The notes under the pieces: model-generated
Told to the model about the DNA's origin: nothing
The model's database searches: none
The model's input: only the letters and a program-made list of their open reading frames with translations
Source: Triangularia verruculosa
Taxonomy: Eukaryota > Ascomycota > Sordariomycetes > Sordariales > Podosporaceae
Direction of reading: 5' to 3'
DNA length: 64,000 bases
Assembly (NCBI GenBank): GCA_033296885.1
Contig: MU863911.1
Coordinates: 208,809-272,808 of the forward strand
Shown here: piece by piece, positions 43,301 to 54,814 of the stretch
Layout: every line of letters begins with the position of its first letter
How positions within the stretch are numbered: position 1 is the stretch's first letter
Position numbers and translations under genes: made by a program

Positions 43301-45617
43301 CAGAACGTTGAAACATCAAAATCGGGGGTCGTCATCACGATGATTTGGTGCTAGCCGGTGGTGTTGGAACTTGAACACGATATCTAACTAGCAGGTCACC
43401 ACTCACGCCTCGGTGTAAAGATAGGTGGGCAAGGTAGGTCGGGCCAATATAGGGGATGGATGGCTTGACGTGGCAGCCAGACCACATGTCTTGCTATTTT
43501 ATCTCTCACCAGGCATTGTCCGTTTCTTTCTCACCTTTTGGCGTCGTGCAGCCGGCAATGTGGGTTAACGGGTCCGATTTGAGGGTGTCGGTTTGCCTCA
43601 GATGCAGCTGCATGGCGCCTGCACGTTCAGCACTTGATGCTGCACCTGCCATTGCTGACAGTCTTTGGGATTTTCTTTTCTTCTTTGTTACGAGGCGCTG
43701 GAGATCGTGATCTTCGATCATTCCAACCGGCGTATGCAGAGGCTGAAGACGAATTCCAACCAAGCCAATAAGTGATTCCGCATTCAACTGCCAGTACATT
43801 GCTGATCGCCTTGGCTACCTGTCACCTGGGCATGCAAAGGCTGGGGTTATTTCGAGGCTGTCTTCGGCAGTTTGCTCTACTCCCGTTACCCAGAAGCCAC
43901 AAGTTTAATTCCTCGAGAATACCAAGCTTGAGACTCCGATTGCGTCGAATTTTACAGATCGCAGACACAAACAAGCGCTGTTACACGAAGAGTCTTCGGC
44001 CCCAACCATGTCCGGCTATTTTCATGCTCGGCCACAGATTGTAGACGGGCTCAGGATTTGGAGATACTGGGTTCCCTACATTGGGACTCGGTAAAGCCTA
44101 CCTCGCCATTGGGAGCAATCCCTAGGATACGGCTTTGTACCATTGACAACATTGCTGCCGGTAGACGTGTACCGGAAGCCTCCAGTTACATTTCATCAAC
44201 CGTTGCCACTCGCCTATTTGCCCCTGAAGCAGTCGTTCTCGCTTCACGAATTCTTGTATATGCAAGTGTGGCTGCTATGAGGTCCATGCAGGTCAATGAC
44301 TGCAATCCCAATTCACGGCCACAGGGCCCTGGCTGTCATCCTTTGTTGCTCACAACAGTCTGAACTTCAGCGACAGAGGTTGGGCGTCTTGGGAGGAATC
44401 ATCAATCTCAGATCATCACACAGTTTGTGGACCTACCGTAGCTACCGCGACGGATGAGCGCGCTCAGAAATGTTTCCGCAAGGCAGTCTCGCCCAACAAT
44501 GAGAGGTTGAAGCGCCTGGACTGTCGGTGGAATATCGGAAGACATCCGACAAGCGAAGCTGTGGAGCTCACCGAGTAATATAACCTTGTCTCGAGTCTGC
44601 CCGATAGCTCAATATACTTCCCATTCCATTTGTTACTAATCGGTTTATCAACATGCAGTCATCGTTCGGGTACCAAATATCCTTGTTCATTCCCACGTGG
44701 AAGTGCCGGCCATGGGAGACAGTTTATCCGGTATATCCAAACTCCCTTGCTTTGACTTCACTGCTCATGGGAGAAATGCATACCTGAAGGTATGTGTGTT
44801 TCTCGGGAGCTGGGTTTCTGTTTCGGCTGGGAAATCTTTCCCGAAGCCAAGGAGTGTTTCGGTTCTGCCGAGCCGTGGCTGGGCTCACATGACTTACAGA
44901 ATACTCAACAGTACCGAAGTCTAAGGATAGGTACGCTTGTGGTACTGGGATGAAATTGACACCATACCGGCCAGTGCGTCTGCATAGGCCCGAAAGTGAA
45001 TATGGCTATTAGAGTCCGCCAAGAAAGGGGTAACAAGTACATATCGAAGAGAACATAAAACTGAAGCTTGATTAGCCGGCACTCACACCCATGAAAAAGG
45101 GGCTCAGAGGTAACTCCAGAGAAGTGATGATGGTGTTGAGCTCACCGAGCCTCACCGTGTCTCAGATTAGTTTAGCGCAAGTGTCTCACCTCGCCGCCCC
45201 ACATTCAGGTGCCCCACAGTTGACGTCGGGCGCAGCTTCACGCAGACTCCAGAAGGAGCGAAGCTTGGCCTTGACAATCGAAAGGCATTCGGGGATCTGA
45301 CTCACATGCCGAGAGCCTCAGGTCGCCGCATTAGCAATCGTATCTGGGTGAATCATTCCGAGAGAGAAAAGCCCACTTTGCCACTTCTTAGAATTGAGTT
45401 TTTGGTGCAATTTATTTACTAAATCTTTTGGCCTTTGCTTTTGGGTTTCGTCTCCTTGAGCTTCAACTGATCTTGGCATCCCGTCCACCACTTCTCTTAA
45501 CGACCGGCTTTCACCACACAACGGTCATCTCATCAACCACACGCAACATCAGGCTTTTCTTGGTTTATCATCACGATATTTTCTACAGACGTCGCACAAT
45601 TTCGACAAGACGCCAAA
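40375..45617. other. Gene-poor region (5.2 kb)
   Basis: Contains the lsb5 3' end and the promoter of the CHY-finger gene. I checked the frames on both strands: none has domain-like sequence or convincing splice sites. Short GT-rich and CCAT-type runs occur (for example at 41145-41160 and 42745-42765). I see no tRNA, 5S rRNA or transposon ends. Confidence 0.5.
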
Positions 45618-47829
45618 ATGATACCCATTCACCCCAAACCCACCACCTCCACGGCCCCCACATCTACTCACGGCCCCCAAGCAGTAACCACAGCCCCTCC
45701 CCCTTCCCGGGTGGTCTCAAGGCCCACCCCAGCTCAGCAAACCCAAGACACACGAACATACCAAATCAACCAACTCAAACGCCGCTATCCGTCCCATAAG
45801 GAAACCTCTTTACCAGGCGGGGAAACCTCTCTTGCGTTCAACCTCGTCCCCTCGGATCCAGATTTCCCCTTTGACCTCGACCACCTAGAATGCGACCTCC
45901 ACATCCCAGCAAGATACCCTAAATTCCCTGCAAAGCTGCATGTCAAAAATGGGAATATTCCAAGGGGTTTTGCAATCAATATTGAGAAAGGATGGGATAA
46001 GCTTGTGGAAGAACGGAAGGCCAACGGCGGGAGTGTCACTTTGCTCAGTCTTACCAATGGGTTGGACAAGAGATTAGAGGGATTGCTAAGTGAGGAGAAG
46101 GCTGAGACTGTCAAACTCACAATTTTCAAGGACACGAGACATCTGGATCAGCAGCAGCAGCAGCAGCAGGAAAAGGAGGAGGCACCACCGGCGCCGATAC
46201 CTGCTCCTGCACCGGCTGTAAGAAGGCCATATATTCCTCTGGAAATTTTCACCCGGGCACAGATCGCCCAGGCGAAAGCCCAGAGAGCGCAAGAGGTGAG
46301 GCAGTTGGAGGCGAGGATGGGGAGACTACCGCATTATCACAAGTCTAGTGATGGGATCATCTATACGTTGCCTCTGGAGCCGAGGAAAAGAGGAGAGTTA
46401 CCGGCGAGTTTGCAAGGGGTAAAGTCGGTTCAGTTAGTGGTGCCGTTGTTGTACCCGTTACAGAATCTGAGGGCGCTGCTTAATGATGTCGAGGGCGGGC
46501 ATGAAGGCGAGGAGCTAGCGGAGGGGGTAGAGGAGGCGTTCACCAAGAAGGCTGGGGAGTTGGTCAAAAAGGAGGGTGATGACACAGGGGAGAAGATGGG
46601 ATTGGTGGCGATGGTGAATTGGCTGGCGCAGCGGATTCATTTGCTCGTCAGGGAGGTGCTGAGAGAGAAGGAGAAGAAGAAAAAGGAGATTGGGGAGGGG
46701 AAAGGCAAAGTGGTGGAAGTGGAGGTAAAGGAGGCGGAACACGTTGCTACTGCGGCTACTACGACTGCTGCTGTTCAGGTTGATAAGGGGCATTTGCACG
46801 TTATTCCTCGGCCGCCAGAGTGGGGATTTGGCGACGACGAAACGGAATCGTCGGACTATGATTCTGAAGATGAAGATGACGAGGGAGGTGCGGAGATTGG
46901 GACAAATGGACAAGAGACAGGATCATCGTCAATGCCTACCCAGACGGCTGAGAAGGGAACGGCTATGTCTTTCCCGTCTATTGAGCTGCATGGTATTGAG
47001 TTGCTTCAGGTCTCGATTCTGAGCTTGAACGTCAAATGTGATCGATGCAAGACGCTCAATGAAGTAACGGGGCTGAAGAACAACTTGGAGAAGGCGAGTA
47101 GTTGCAAGAAGTGTGCAACCGCTTTCACCGTTAGGTACAGGCAGGAGCTGGTACACATGAATTCGACGAGGGCAGGATTTATCGATACGAGTGGGTGCAC
47201 AGTTGCGGATTTGCTACCAAGGTATGTCTTCGCTCTCTCTTTGCTTTACAACACTGATACTAACAACGTCCAGCACATTCGTCCCCACCTGCGGCAAATG
47301 CTCCCACCCCTCCCTCGGCCTCGTCTCCGTCCGAGGCGAGACAACAACCAACATCTGCCGCGAATGCCACGCCCGTTTCACCTTCAAGATTCCCGATGTC
47401 AAGTTCCTGGACTACGCCCCCGGCACGCACAGCCGACTCCCACCCACTTCTGGACCTCGTCGCAAGACAGAGAAACTCGGCCTTCACGCCGGCGAACCGC
47501 TTCCCGAAAAGGGAACGTGTCAGCACTACAAGAAGAGTTACAGATGGTTCCGGTTTTCATGCTGCTCGAATGTGTACCCCTGTGACAAGTGCCATGACGC
47601 AGCCGAGGAGCACATCAATGAGTGGGCGAACAGGATGATTTGCGGGTGGTGCTCACGAGAGCAGAACTACAGTGTGGAGAGCTGTGCGTTTTGCGGGAGG
47701 AGCGTGATTGGGAAGCGGGGGAGCGGGTATTGGGAGGGTGGGAAGGGGACGAGAGATAGGAAGTTGATGAGGAGGGGGGATAAGAGGAAGTATAGGAGGG
47801 GGGGAGGAGGGGAGGCCAGGAAGGATTAG
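45618..47829 (+). CDS. RWD-like plus CHY-type zinc finger protein
   Basis: Exons 45618-47221 and 47274-47829 give 719 residues. The 52-bp intron has a TACTAACAAC branch site. After a Pro/Thr-rich N-terminus, residues about 55-175 (SLAFNLVPSDPDFPFDLDHL, LHIPARYPKFPAKLHV) resemble an RWD fold. A Gln run (CAG repeats at 46152-46169) and long helical, charged, coiled-coil-like stretches follow. CxxC pairs appear at CDRCKTL, SCKKC, CGKCSH and CREC, suggesting one or two zinc sites. The CHY finger begins CQHYKKSYRWFRFSCCS and continues CDKCHDAAEEH, CGWCSREQ and CAFCGRSV, complete in its Cys and His. The C-terminus is very basic with Gly runs. CHY fingers bind zinc and occur in ubiquitin ligases (Pirh2) and in Hot13, but no RING domain is seen here, so function is open. 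Confidence 0.88.
46152..46169 (+). repeat. CAG microsatellite coding for Gln
   Basis: Six CAG triplets inside the CHY-finger gene encode a Gln run of six or more between the RWD-like domain and the coiled region. Confidence 0.9.
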
Positions 47830-50800
47830 ACGGTGGTGGTAGTGAAGTCTGGCGATGGCTGACGTGGTCTCCATTGGCCCACGTGAGGCTCAAAGTTGAG
47901 GTGAAAATATACCTATTTTCATGACTATCAGCAACATGCAGCCCATATGCAACCTCTTTTTTTCCGCCTACCAATTGCCGCCTCGCTTCACACTTTCGCT
48001 TCGGCTGGCGGCAAGATGGTAGTGTAGACGGCAGTCAAATGTATGCACATGTGAGACAGCCATCATGTGCATCTAAACACAAAATGCGATGTCAATGCAA
48101 GACATTTCTCTTCACCATAAGCGCGGCGCCTAACAACCCTACCGCCGGCGGTTAGGATGTAGCCTCAAAAGTCTCAGCGTCATCGTGTCTCAGGTCACCC
48201 ACCTTCACTACCCGCTTGTCAATGGGCATTAGCGTTGGATAAAAAATCAGCAAAAAATATGATTGGTCCAGCGGTTTGGTGCGGTCAGATGTAAGTCACG
48301 CTGGAGAAATATTGATCAGAAAAGGAATTGATCTGTTCCTCTGTTATACATTAAATCACGCGAATGATACGGAGGATGGAGGAGGCTGCGGGTAGGTTTG
48401 CCATGATCTCGATGGGGGATCTCGATGTGATTTCATGCGTTGTATTCGTACCAGAGCGGTTTGGTCACGTTTTGGGGGAGTTTGGGGTATGGTGTTGTCG
48501 ATCTGTGACGAAAGTTGACGAATCATGATTTTTCTTCTAAAGGATCTTGCAAATCTAGATAAAATAATAAAATTGATGATTTAGTGTACCGTTTTATTTT
48601 CTTCCAAGTCTTGAGTTCTGCAACGTTGTAGTTGTTGGAAAAGCTTTGGATATCTCGATGTCCGTGCCCCATCATCAATCTCCAAACAAGCAATGAGCGA
48701 CAAGGGCCAAGGCTCACCGACCGTCCATTCTCACCCGTTCCCGCCCACTGTTTGGAGCGGTGTTCGTGAACTGACCTCTGAGGTTCGAGAGAATGTCGTT
48801 CGGGTGGTATGCCGAACGTCAAAGCTTTCGGCCGGTTGGGCCTGCTTTCCGTGTCTGTTGTTGCATAACAAGGGCCATTTACCAACAATCAACGTTTGCT
48901 GGTAAGGTACATGCCAGAGAAATCACGATCTGGGGAAGGCTTGGTGGAAGTTCCCGCCGGTTGGTTAGTGCGAAATTGTGTCAGGCAGGTATGGGGCGGG
49001 GGGAATGTGGGGGAGGAAAGCGGCAGGCAAGACCGTTAGGGAGGGATTTTGGAGAGACCCGACAATGAGGAATCAAACAAACTTCGGTTGTCACTTTGGG
49101 TCTCGTTTGATGACTGAACCGGGCTGAAGGATGTCAGCAAGTCTCGAATGGACGAAGGGGATGCAACCTCTCAGGCTTGAAATGTAGGCCGAGACTTTGG
49201 TCGACAATCCACTCCAACAAACCGTCATCGAGCTCACGGCAGGACCTCGGTAGCGAAAAGCCGTTTCTTTCTCGTTATATTCATTGATGGATCTTGGTAT
49301 AGGTGAAAATGGCTAAAGAAAGGGGTAAAGATGTCGTCAGTCTTACTAGCATTCTCATTGGGAGATGCCGAATCTCGCAGTAGTGGTGTTGTATCGTGGC
49401 TTGGTTTTTCCTGTCACGCAGTATCTCCAGAAACTGGGAATAAGGTTGACGGAGGGGTACATCGTGGTTTTGACAGGTTCCCATAGAGGGGATTGATCGT
49501 CGGGTTTTCCATTTTTTGGGTATTCGATAGCGAGGTCTTTGAATGACTGGCTTTCTTGGGGCTGACTACTGCGAGGGGTGGAGAGGTACGGGCTGGTGAA
49601 CTGGTAGATCTTGCGAGGTACAGTACGAGAGTCCATGTCGAGGTACAAAGCTTAGGTATAGAAGCATGTGGAGACAATTGCGACAACCAAGGCTTATAGT
49701 AGATCTCCTCGAGAGATGGACATAGCTGAGCGGGGCTTTTGACGTTGTCTGGAACCGAATATTTCGATAATCAAGGACCTTGCAAATGTTGTTCGCTGCC
49801 ATGCCGGACGCCCGGCCCCCACCTGCCGTGCCGGCGCCGGCAGCCACTAAGAGAAGAGATAAGTAAAGTCATCAGATGTCAAGATTCTATCAACCAGTTT
49901 GCTTTGTTCGAATTCTCTTACAGTCCTGGACTTTTTCAGGGCCGAAGTGAATTGCTCTGATGGTATCTCCTTCATTTTGCTCTCCTGGCCGGGCTGCATC
50001 TCTGGGGTCGAGATGTCATGATGGGGTACTTCAGATTGTCATGCATTGCGAATCATGATCTATGCCGTCAACCCGTAAATCACTGCGCATCAAAAGTAGC
50101 CAAAATGTCAATTAATTCATGTGTAACCTGGGATCGACCCGACCACGCGGTGAAATCCGGGGCAGATGCCGCACGACCCATCAGCATTGACATCATCTTG
50201 CTTTCGACTGTCAGAAGCTCCACTGGATGTTACACGGCGCGAGAGATAAATCAGCTGCACAAAAGAGCCTTATGTATCGAATGCCACTGCAAATCGCTAT
50301 CACCTCGATCTTGAATTATCTCACGTGCGCCGGAAATTGTGAAGTGATCTTCACTCCCACACTCGCTCCGCGAAACCACAAGACTTCACGGTTTGTACTC
50401 CGCGCACACCCTGTTCAACTCCGTTTTACGGATATCGGCATCGAAATCTTCGAAACAAACGGTCGCCTCTTTTCTTCACCAGAGCAAGGAATGGTTCACG
50501 AGACTTTCAGGCATCAAAGCGGCATGACTGAAAGCCACACTCGGTCAACATGAACCCGAGCAACGGAAATGCTTCTCGAAGGGGGATGGAACTGATTCAG
50601 ATTTCTCAACAGTTGACTGCATGAAGCGCAACTCAGACCGAAGCTGCCCTAACAAGCAAAAAGCGCCGAGTGACCACAATGGTCAAGAGGAGCTAGCTTG
50701 CTAAAATGAAGCCGTCGCCAAAAACCCCTGCCTATTCATGGCTCAGGCCTCGGTGGTTGGACTTCCACAGTCCTTCTGGAAGGCCCGAGGTTCGTGATGG

Positions 50801-51894
50801 CAGGGGCATTACTGTGCAGTAGCTTCACCTGCACCGTTTCCGGAAGGTTGAACCGTTACATCCCATTGGTTCCAAAGGATCGAGCTAGGGAATACAGCGG
50901 ATCCCTGGGGGCCACTGGCGCCTTGGTGTTTGATGCCAAAACATCTTCAGGGGGAGATAAAATAAATAAAAAAGAAAATGGAATTTATCCAGGCCGTTGT
51001 TCGTCGAAAAAAATCAATTTTGATTTCATCAAATGATCACGAGGTTCGAAATCGCTCCACCCTCATTTCTGTCGTCTCAGATTATCGGCAAGCCCTACGT
51101 CAAGGGGAGGGGGGTGGCACCAACCATTCCCTTGGGTCTAAAACATCAACCACGTGAACTTGGGCGCCGAACATAAGTCATTGACGTCTTCCGTTGAACA
51201 TGGTCATGATGAGTGGAAATGAAAGCCAACATGCTGTTCAGCACCTGCAGTCAGTGGTTGGCAATATTCCAGGTTGGAAGTGACTTCCTCGGTTGTCGTG
51301 GCTGATGCTTCCTTCACGTGTCTCAGTGCTCCTTCCCGAAGCCTGTGCCGTCTGAATGGGTGGCTCTTTCTTATGCCCCGAGGCTGCAGATCGGTAGACT
51401 TGGACTGTCATCTGTCCATCAACAACTACACCCACGCGACCCAACCTCTGACGTCGATAAATCCCTATTGACGATGATACCCGGAGGACATAGACCCCTC
51501 TGCTGGCAGATAGAAAGCACCGATATACCGATGCTAGTCTCGAGACGAGCAAATCGATGACGGTTTTGTCTCAGTCATTCGCCGAGGCTTCACCTACAGA
51601 CCATGTCCCTTCTCATAGCGACGCTGAGAAACAAAACCTTAGCGGGTGATTATCGAACAGGTTGTATCGCATTATCATTCCTCAATGTTCTGATCTATGT
51701 GCTGTAGCTCCAAAGAAAAGCCTACGTTTCAATCCCCAAAGTTGTTCCGGAACGCCGCCCAATGGTGTTGGCCAGGAAATGCCGGGTATCAATGAGTTTT
51801 GAGGAACCGCTTAACTCCAAATCCCTAATCAAAGAACAGGCCACCCAATTCTCGTTGCCTCGTTATGTGGACCGCCTCATGAACCCCCGAACCT
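47830..51894. other. Gene-poor region (4.1 kb)
   Basis: Between the 3' ends of two convergent genes (CHY-finger and MFS). The only frame with a slightly protein-like look is a 93-residue minus-strand frame from the ATG at 49636; it is listed separately. No RNA gene or repeat stands out. Confidence 0.45.
49355..49636 (-). CDS. Doubtful small open frame, 93 residues
   Basis: Begins MDSRTVPRKIYQFTSPYL and ends RFGISQ at a TGA. Composition is even, without low-complexity runs, and includes aromatic and acidic residues in protein-like balance (SQSFKDLAIEYPKNGK, SPLWEPVKTTMYPSVNL). There is no domain, signal peptide or helix that I recognise, and chance frames of this size are common in a 4-kb gap. 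It could be a small orphan gene or the last exon of one. Confidence 0.2.
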   Translation of the reverse strand: MDSRTVPRKIYQFTSPYLSTPRSSQPQESQSFKDLAIEYPKNGKPDDQSPLWEPVKTTMYPSVNLIPSFWRYCVTGKTKPRYNTTTARFGISQ

Positions 51895-53697
51895 TTATAC
51901 TTTGGAGTCTCGGGGTATGTCACAGCCAGATATTCCACTTTTCTCTCCCAGTGGTATGACGACCGAGACCTCTATGTCTGGGTCCTCGATAGATGGAGGC
52001 CTGAGAAGAGGAAATTTGCAGACGCAGCTGTAGAGGCCAACAACTCCAGACAAAGCGCAGCAAATAGTCCAAAGAACCCTAAGAGCATCGATGATTGCTT
52101 TCCGGCAGTTGGGATCCTTCTTGATCTCTTCAATCATTTTCAAGATTTCCTCCGAGTTCATCTCCCCGCCGCCTACATTTTGGAGCTTCTGGTTCATGGT
52201 GTAGCTGAAAACAGTGGTGCCAATGGCAATACCAAGACACATCCCAGCTGACCTTGCCTGCAAGCCCATGGCGATGGCATGGCCATTGAGTTCTTTCTTC
52301 GTCGCCGCAAGAAGCGAGACATTGAGAGCTGCCATCAGGGTACCTGCCGCCAAACCAACACCGCAATTGATAACGATGAGCCAGGGGAGAGGAGTGGTAT
52401 CATCCATGAACCAGAGTAGTCCGAGCGAAAGAACAGCCAGCGGCCAGCCAACCCACACGGCTTCTCGAATTCGATTTGTTCGACGCATCAGCAGACCACA
52501 GACCAAGGCCGCAATTGGTATGCTGACCGTTTCTGGGAGGACCGCCACACTGGTATCCATCTTGCTATACCCGCGCACTCCTTCCCAGAAGAGAACAAGA
52601 TGGAACAGAAGCACATTCAAACAGATACCACAAACCGTCAAACCAAGAATGGCTGAAACGGTAACGTGCTTGTCAAAGATCTCGGGCCGGAACATCGGGC
52701 GCTTCGCGAAGAACCGTTGATGAACGGCCAGTGTCGCCAATCCGACAACGCCCGACGCCAGTGATACCAAGGCCTGAACAGACCTCCACGGGAAGAGAGT
52801 AGGAGCCATCACGAAGGGCGAGAGAAAGGACAGTGCCGACGGGATGAATATGCCGATGCCGATCCAGTCAACCCTTTTCAAGCTTTTTCGTATGCCCAAT
52901 ACTGGCCTGTCGAAGCCTAGCAGACAGGCGAGGCCAATGGCAGAGATGAAGAGCAGCGGAAGGTTCATGAAGAACAGCATTCTCTATTGTCAGGTTAGCC
53001 AGTTCCCGTGCTATATCCCGCAGGCTACGTACCCATGACCTGAGCTTGATGTATGCTGTGCCAATGATTGGCCCACACGCGAGGCCGATGGCTGTGACAG
53101 CATTTTGAATGGCAAGCCAGATGGCTCTATCCTGAATAGGGACGAGGTCGGTGAGGATGATGGCGGATAGCACGGAGCCGGCGCTGGCAAACCCCTGAAA
53201 AGCACGACCTGCAAGTAGGACTGGGATGGTTTTTGCTGTACCGGCGATGATTGTCCCGAAGGCTGCAAATGTCAACACCAGCAGGAACGCCGGCTTTCTT
53301 CCAATGACATGGGATATCTCGGCCACAGGTTGTTGGAAAATGGTGGCGCTCAGGTAATAGATGGTACCCATGGAAAAAACCTCAGTTCTCGTTGCATTCA
53401 GCTCCCTAGCAATGTCCTGGGGTTGCTGTTAGTCTTGGACGTAACATCAACGAGAATAGGGACTCTTACAGGCACAGCCACAGCCACCGAGGTCATGTCA
53501 AGATGGACAACAAACTGTATCAGGAGAAGGAAAACAAATATCGACACACGCCGCGTGCGCGAGACACCACGCCGCTGCGATTCTCCATCCTGCGTCGACA
53601 CCGCAGCCATGATTGAGGACGCTTCCGACTTGAGTGTGACACCGGAACTGCGGCCATCGGACGGGTCGGTTGGAGATGGTTGGGATTCACCAACCAT
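51895..53697 (-). CDS. MFS transporter, DHA2 (14-helix) drug:H+ antiporter type
   Basis: Three exons on the minus strand (53697-53470, 53416-53033, 52983-51895) give 566 residues. Introns of 53 and 49 bp have GACTAACAG and GGCTAACCTG branch sites. The start context GCCACCATGG is ideal. A hydrophilic N-terminus of about 50 residues precedes the first helix (IFVFLLLIQFVVHLDM). The MFS motif A equivalent is EISHVIGRKPAFL after helix 2; LLAGRAFQGFASAG and GLACGPIIGTAY follow as in DHA2 exporters; exon 3 starts with the RMLFFMNLP stretch typical of this family. Eight more helices follow and a short cytosolic tail ends the protein. Substrate cannot be read from sequence; such pumps carry toxins, drugs or siderophores, but no biosynthetic cluster surrounds it. 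It is divergent from a TLC-like membrane protein. Confidence 0.9.
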
Positions 53698-54814
53698 GGT
53701 GGCCGATGAACCTGCTTGCTATCTGGATGGCTGAAATAGTGTTTTTGAGGCGCGATCGAGGGTCCGAAGTGTACCATGGAAACCAAAACTCAATTGCTGA
53801 CTGCCACACCCCTTTCTATAAGAAGCTCGCCTCTCCCTGTCTCTACTCAGACCCTAACAAATGGAAATACCGCCAAGATTCGCTGGTTTACTGGATCTTG
53901 AAGCTGACTTGGATCTGAAACCTAATCGCGGGATCGATGGCGGATTTTAGCGAGTTGAGGAGGAGCTAGGAACAATATCCTGATGTCCCCCATTGTCTCC
54001 GGATCTGAGCTAGCAGTGACGACTTTGGCGGCTGTCAAGACTCGGCCGAACATGAGCCATCAAGCACCGGACTACTGATCGTGGCTGTGGAGGACGCCGG
54101 TGACGCCACGTCTCGAGGTTCTGACCTGTTGGGGGAGGTCACCTTCTGGACTGTTACGGCCGTCTGGTATTCAATGTTTACTGGTGATGTTTGGAAGACG
54201 AGTGGGACATCAGCTGAAGAAGTCATGAGCTCGATCCGATCTTATCACATGAAGACTTCCAAGATTTGTCACTACTATATCAAGAACGAGTTGCCGCGGA
54301 ATCCAGCAGTCTACCATCACAGCCATGCAAGCACAGAGCCGACTTCAAAATCATTGCTCGGTAAACCTGCGGACAAACTCCAACACCCACATAGCGCCGG
54401 ACACGTTGTTATTGTTACGGGGCGTCAACTCCAACAGATCGTATTGCAACCCGAGCTATCCAAAACCAATTTCATTATCACGGATTTCGCCGCCGCTTGC
54501 TTGACCGCAAGGGTTCTCCCCGCACCTCGAGGGCTATCCGGTCAACACTTGGCCACACCACTTGACCGTGCTGCTGCTGGATTTGAGGGAAGAACATCCA
54601 GCATCGAGGGTCCTTGCTCCTATCCCCGAACAGGATACTGGGCATATTATCACCCATTCACACAACATCTGGGGCACAGCTCGAGCATTCTATACACAGT
54701 CCCAACCAGCCACCGCTGCTCCGAGCTTTGGCAACGACTTTTCAACCCCTTTTTGCCTTTACTTTCATCTATTTGTTGCTTTTGACCAAAGGCATACAGG
54801 TCTGGCCCGCTTCA
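53698..54814. other. Divergent region between the MFS and TLC-like genes
   Basis: Holds both promoters. A 234-codon frame at 54081-54785 on the plus strand and an upstream extension of the TLC-like frame from 54614 lie here; neither has protein-like features, and I treat the extension as leader sequence. Confidence 0.5.

Noticed and set aside
54081..54785. 234-codon plus-strand frame upstream of the TLC-like gene
   Set aside because: No domain, helix or motif; lies in the divergent promoter region and overlaps the leader of the next gene.
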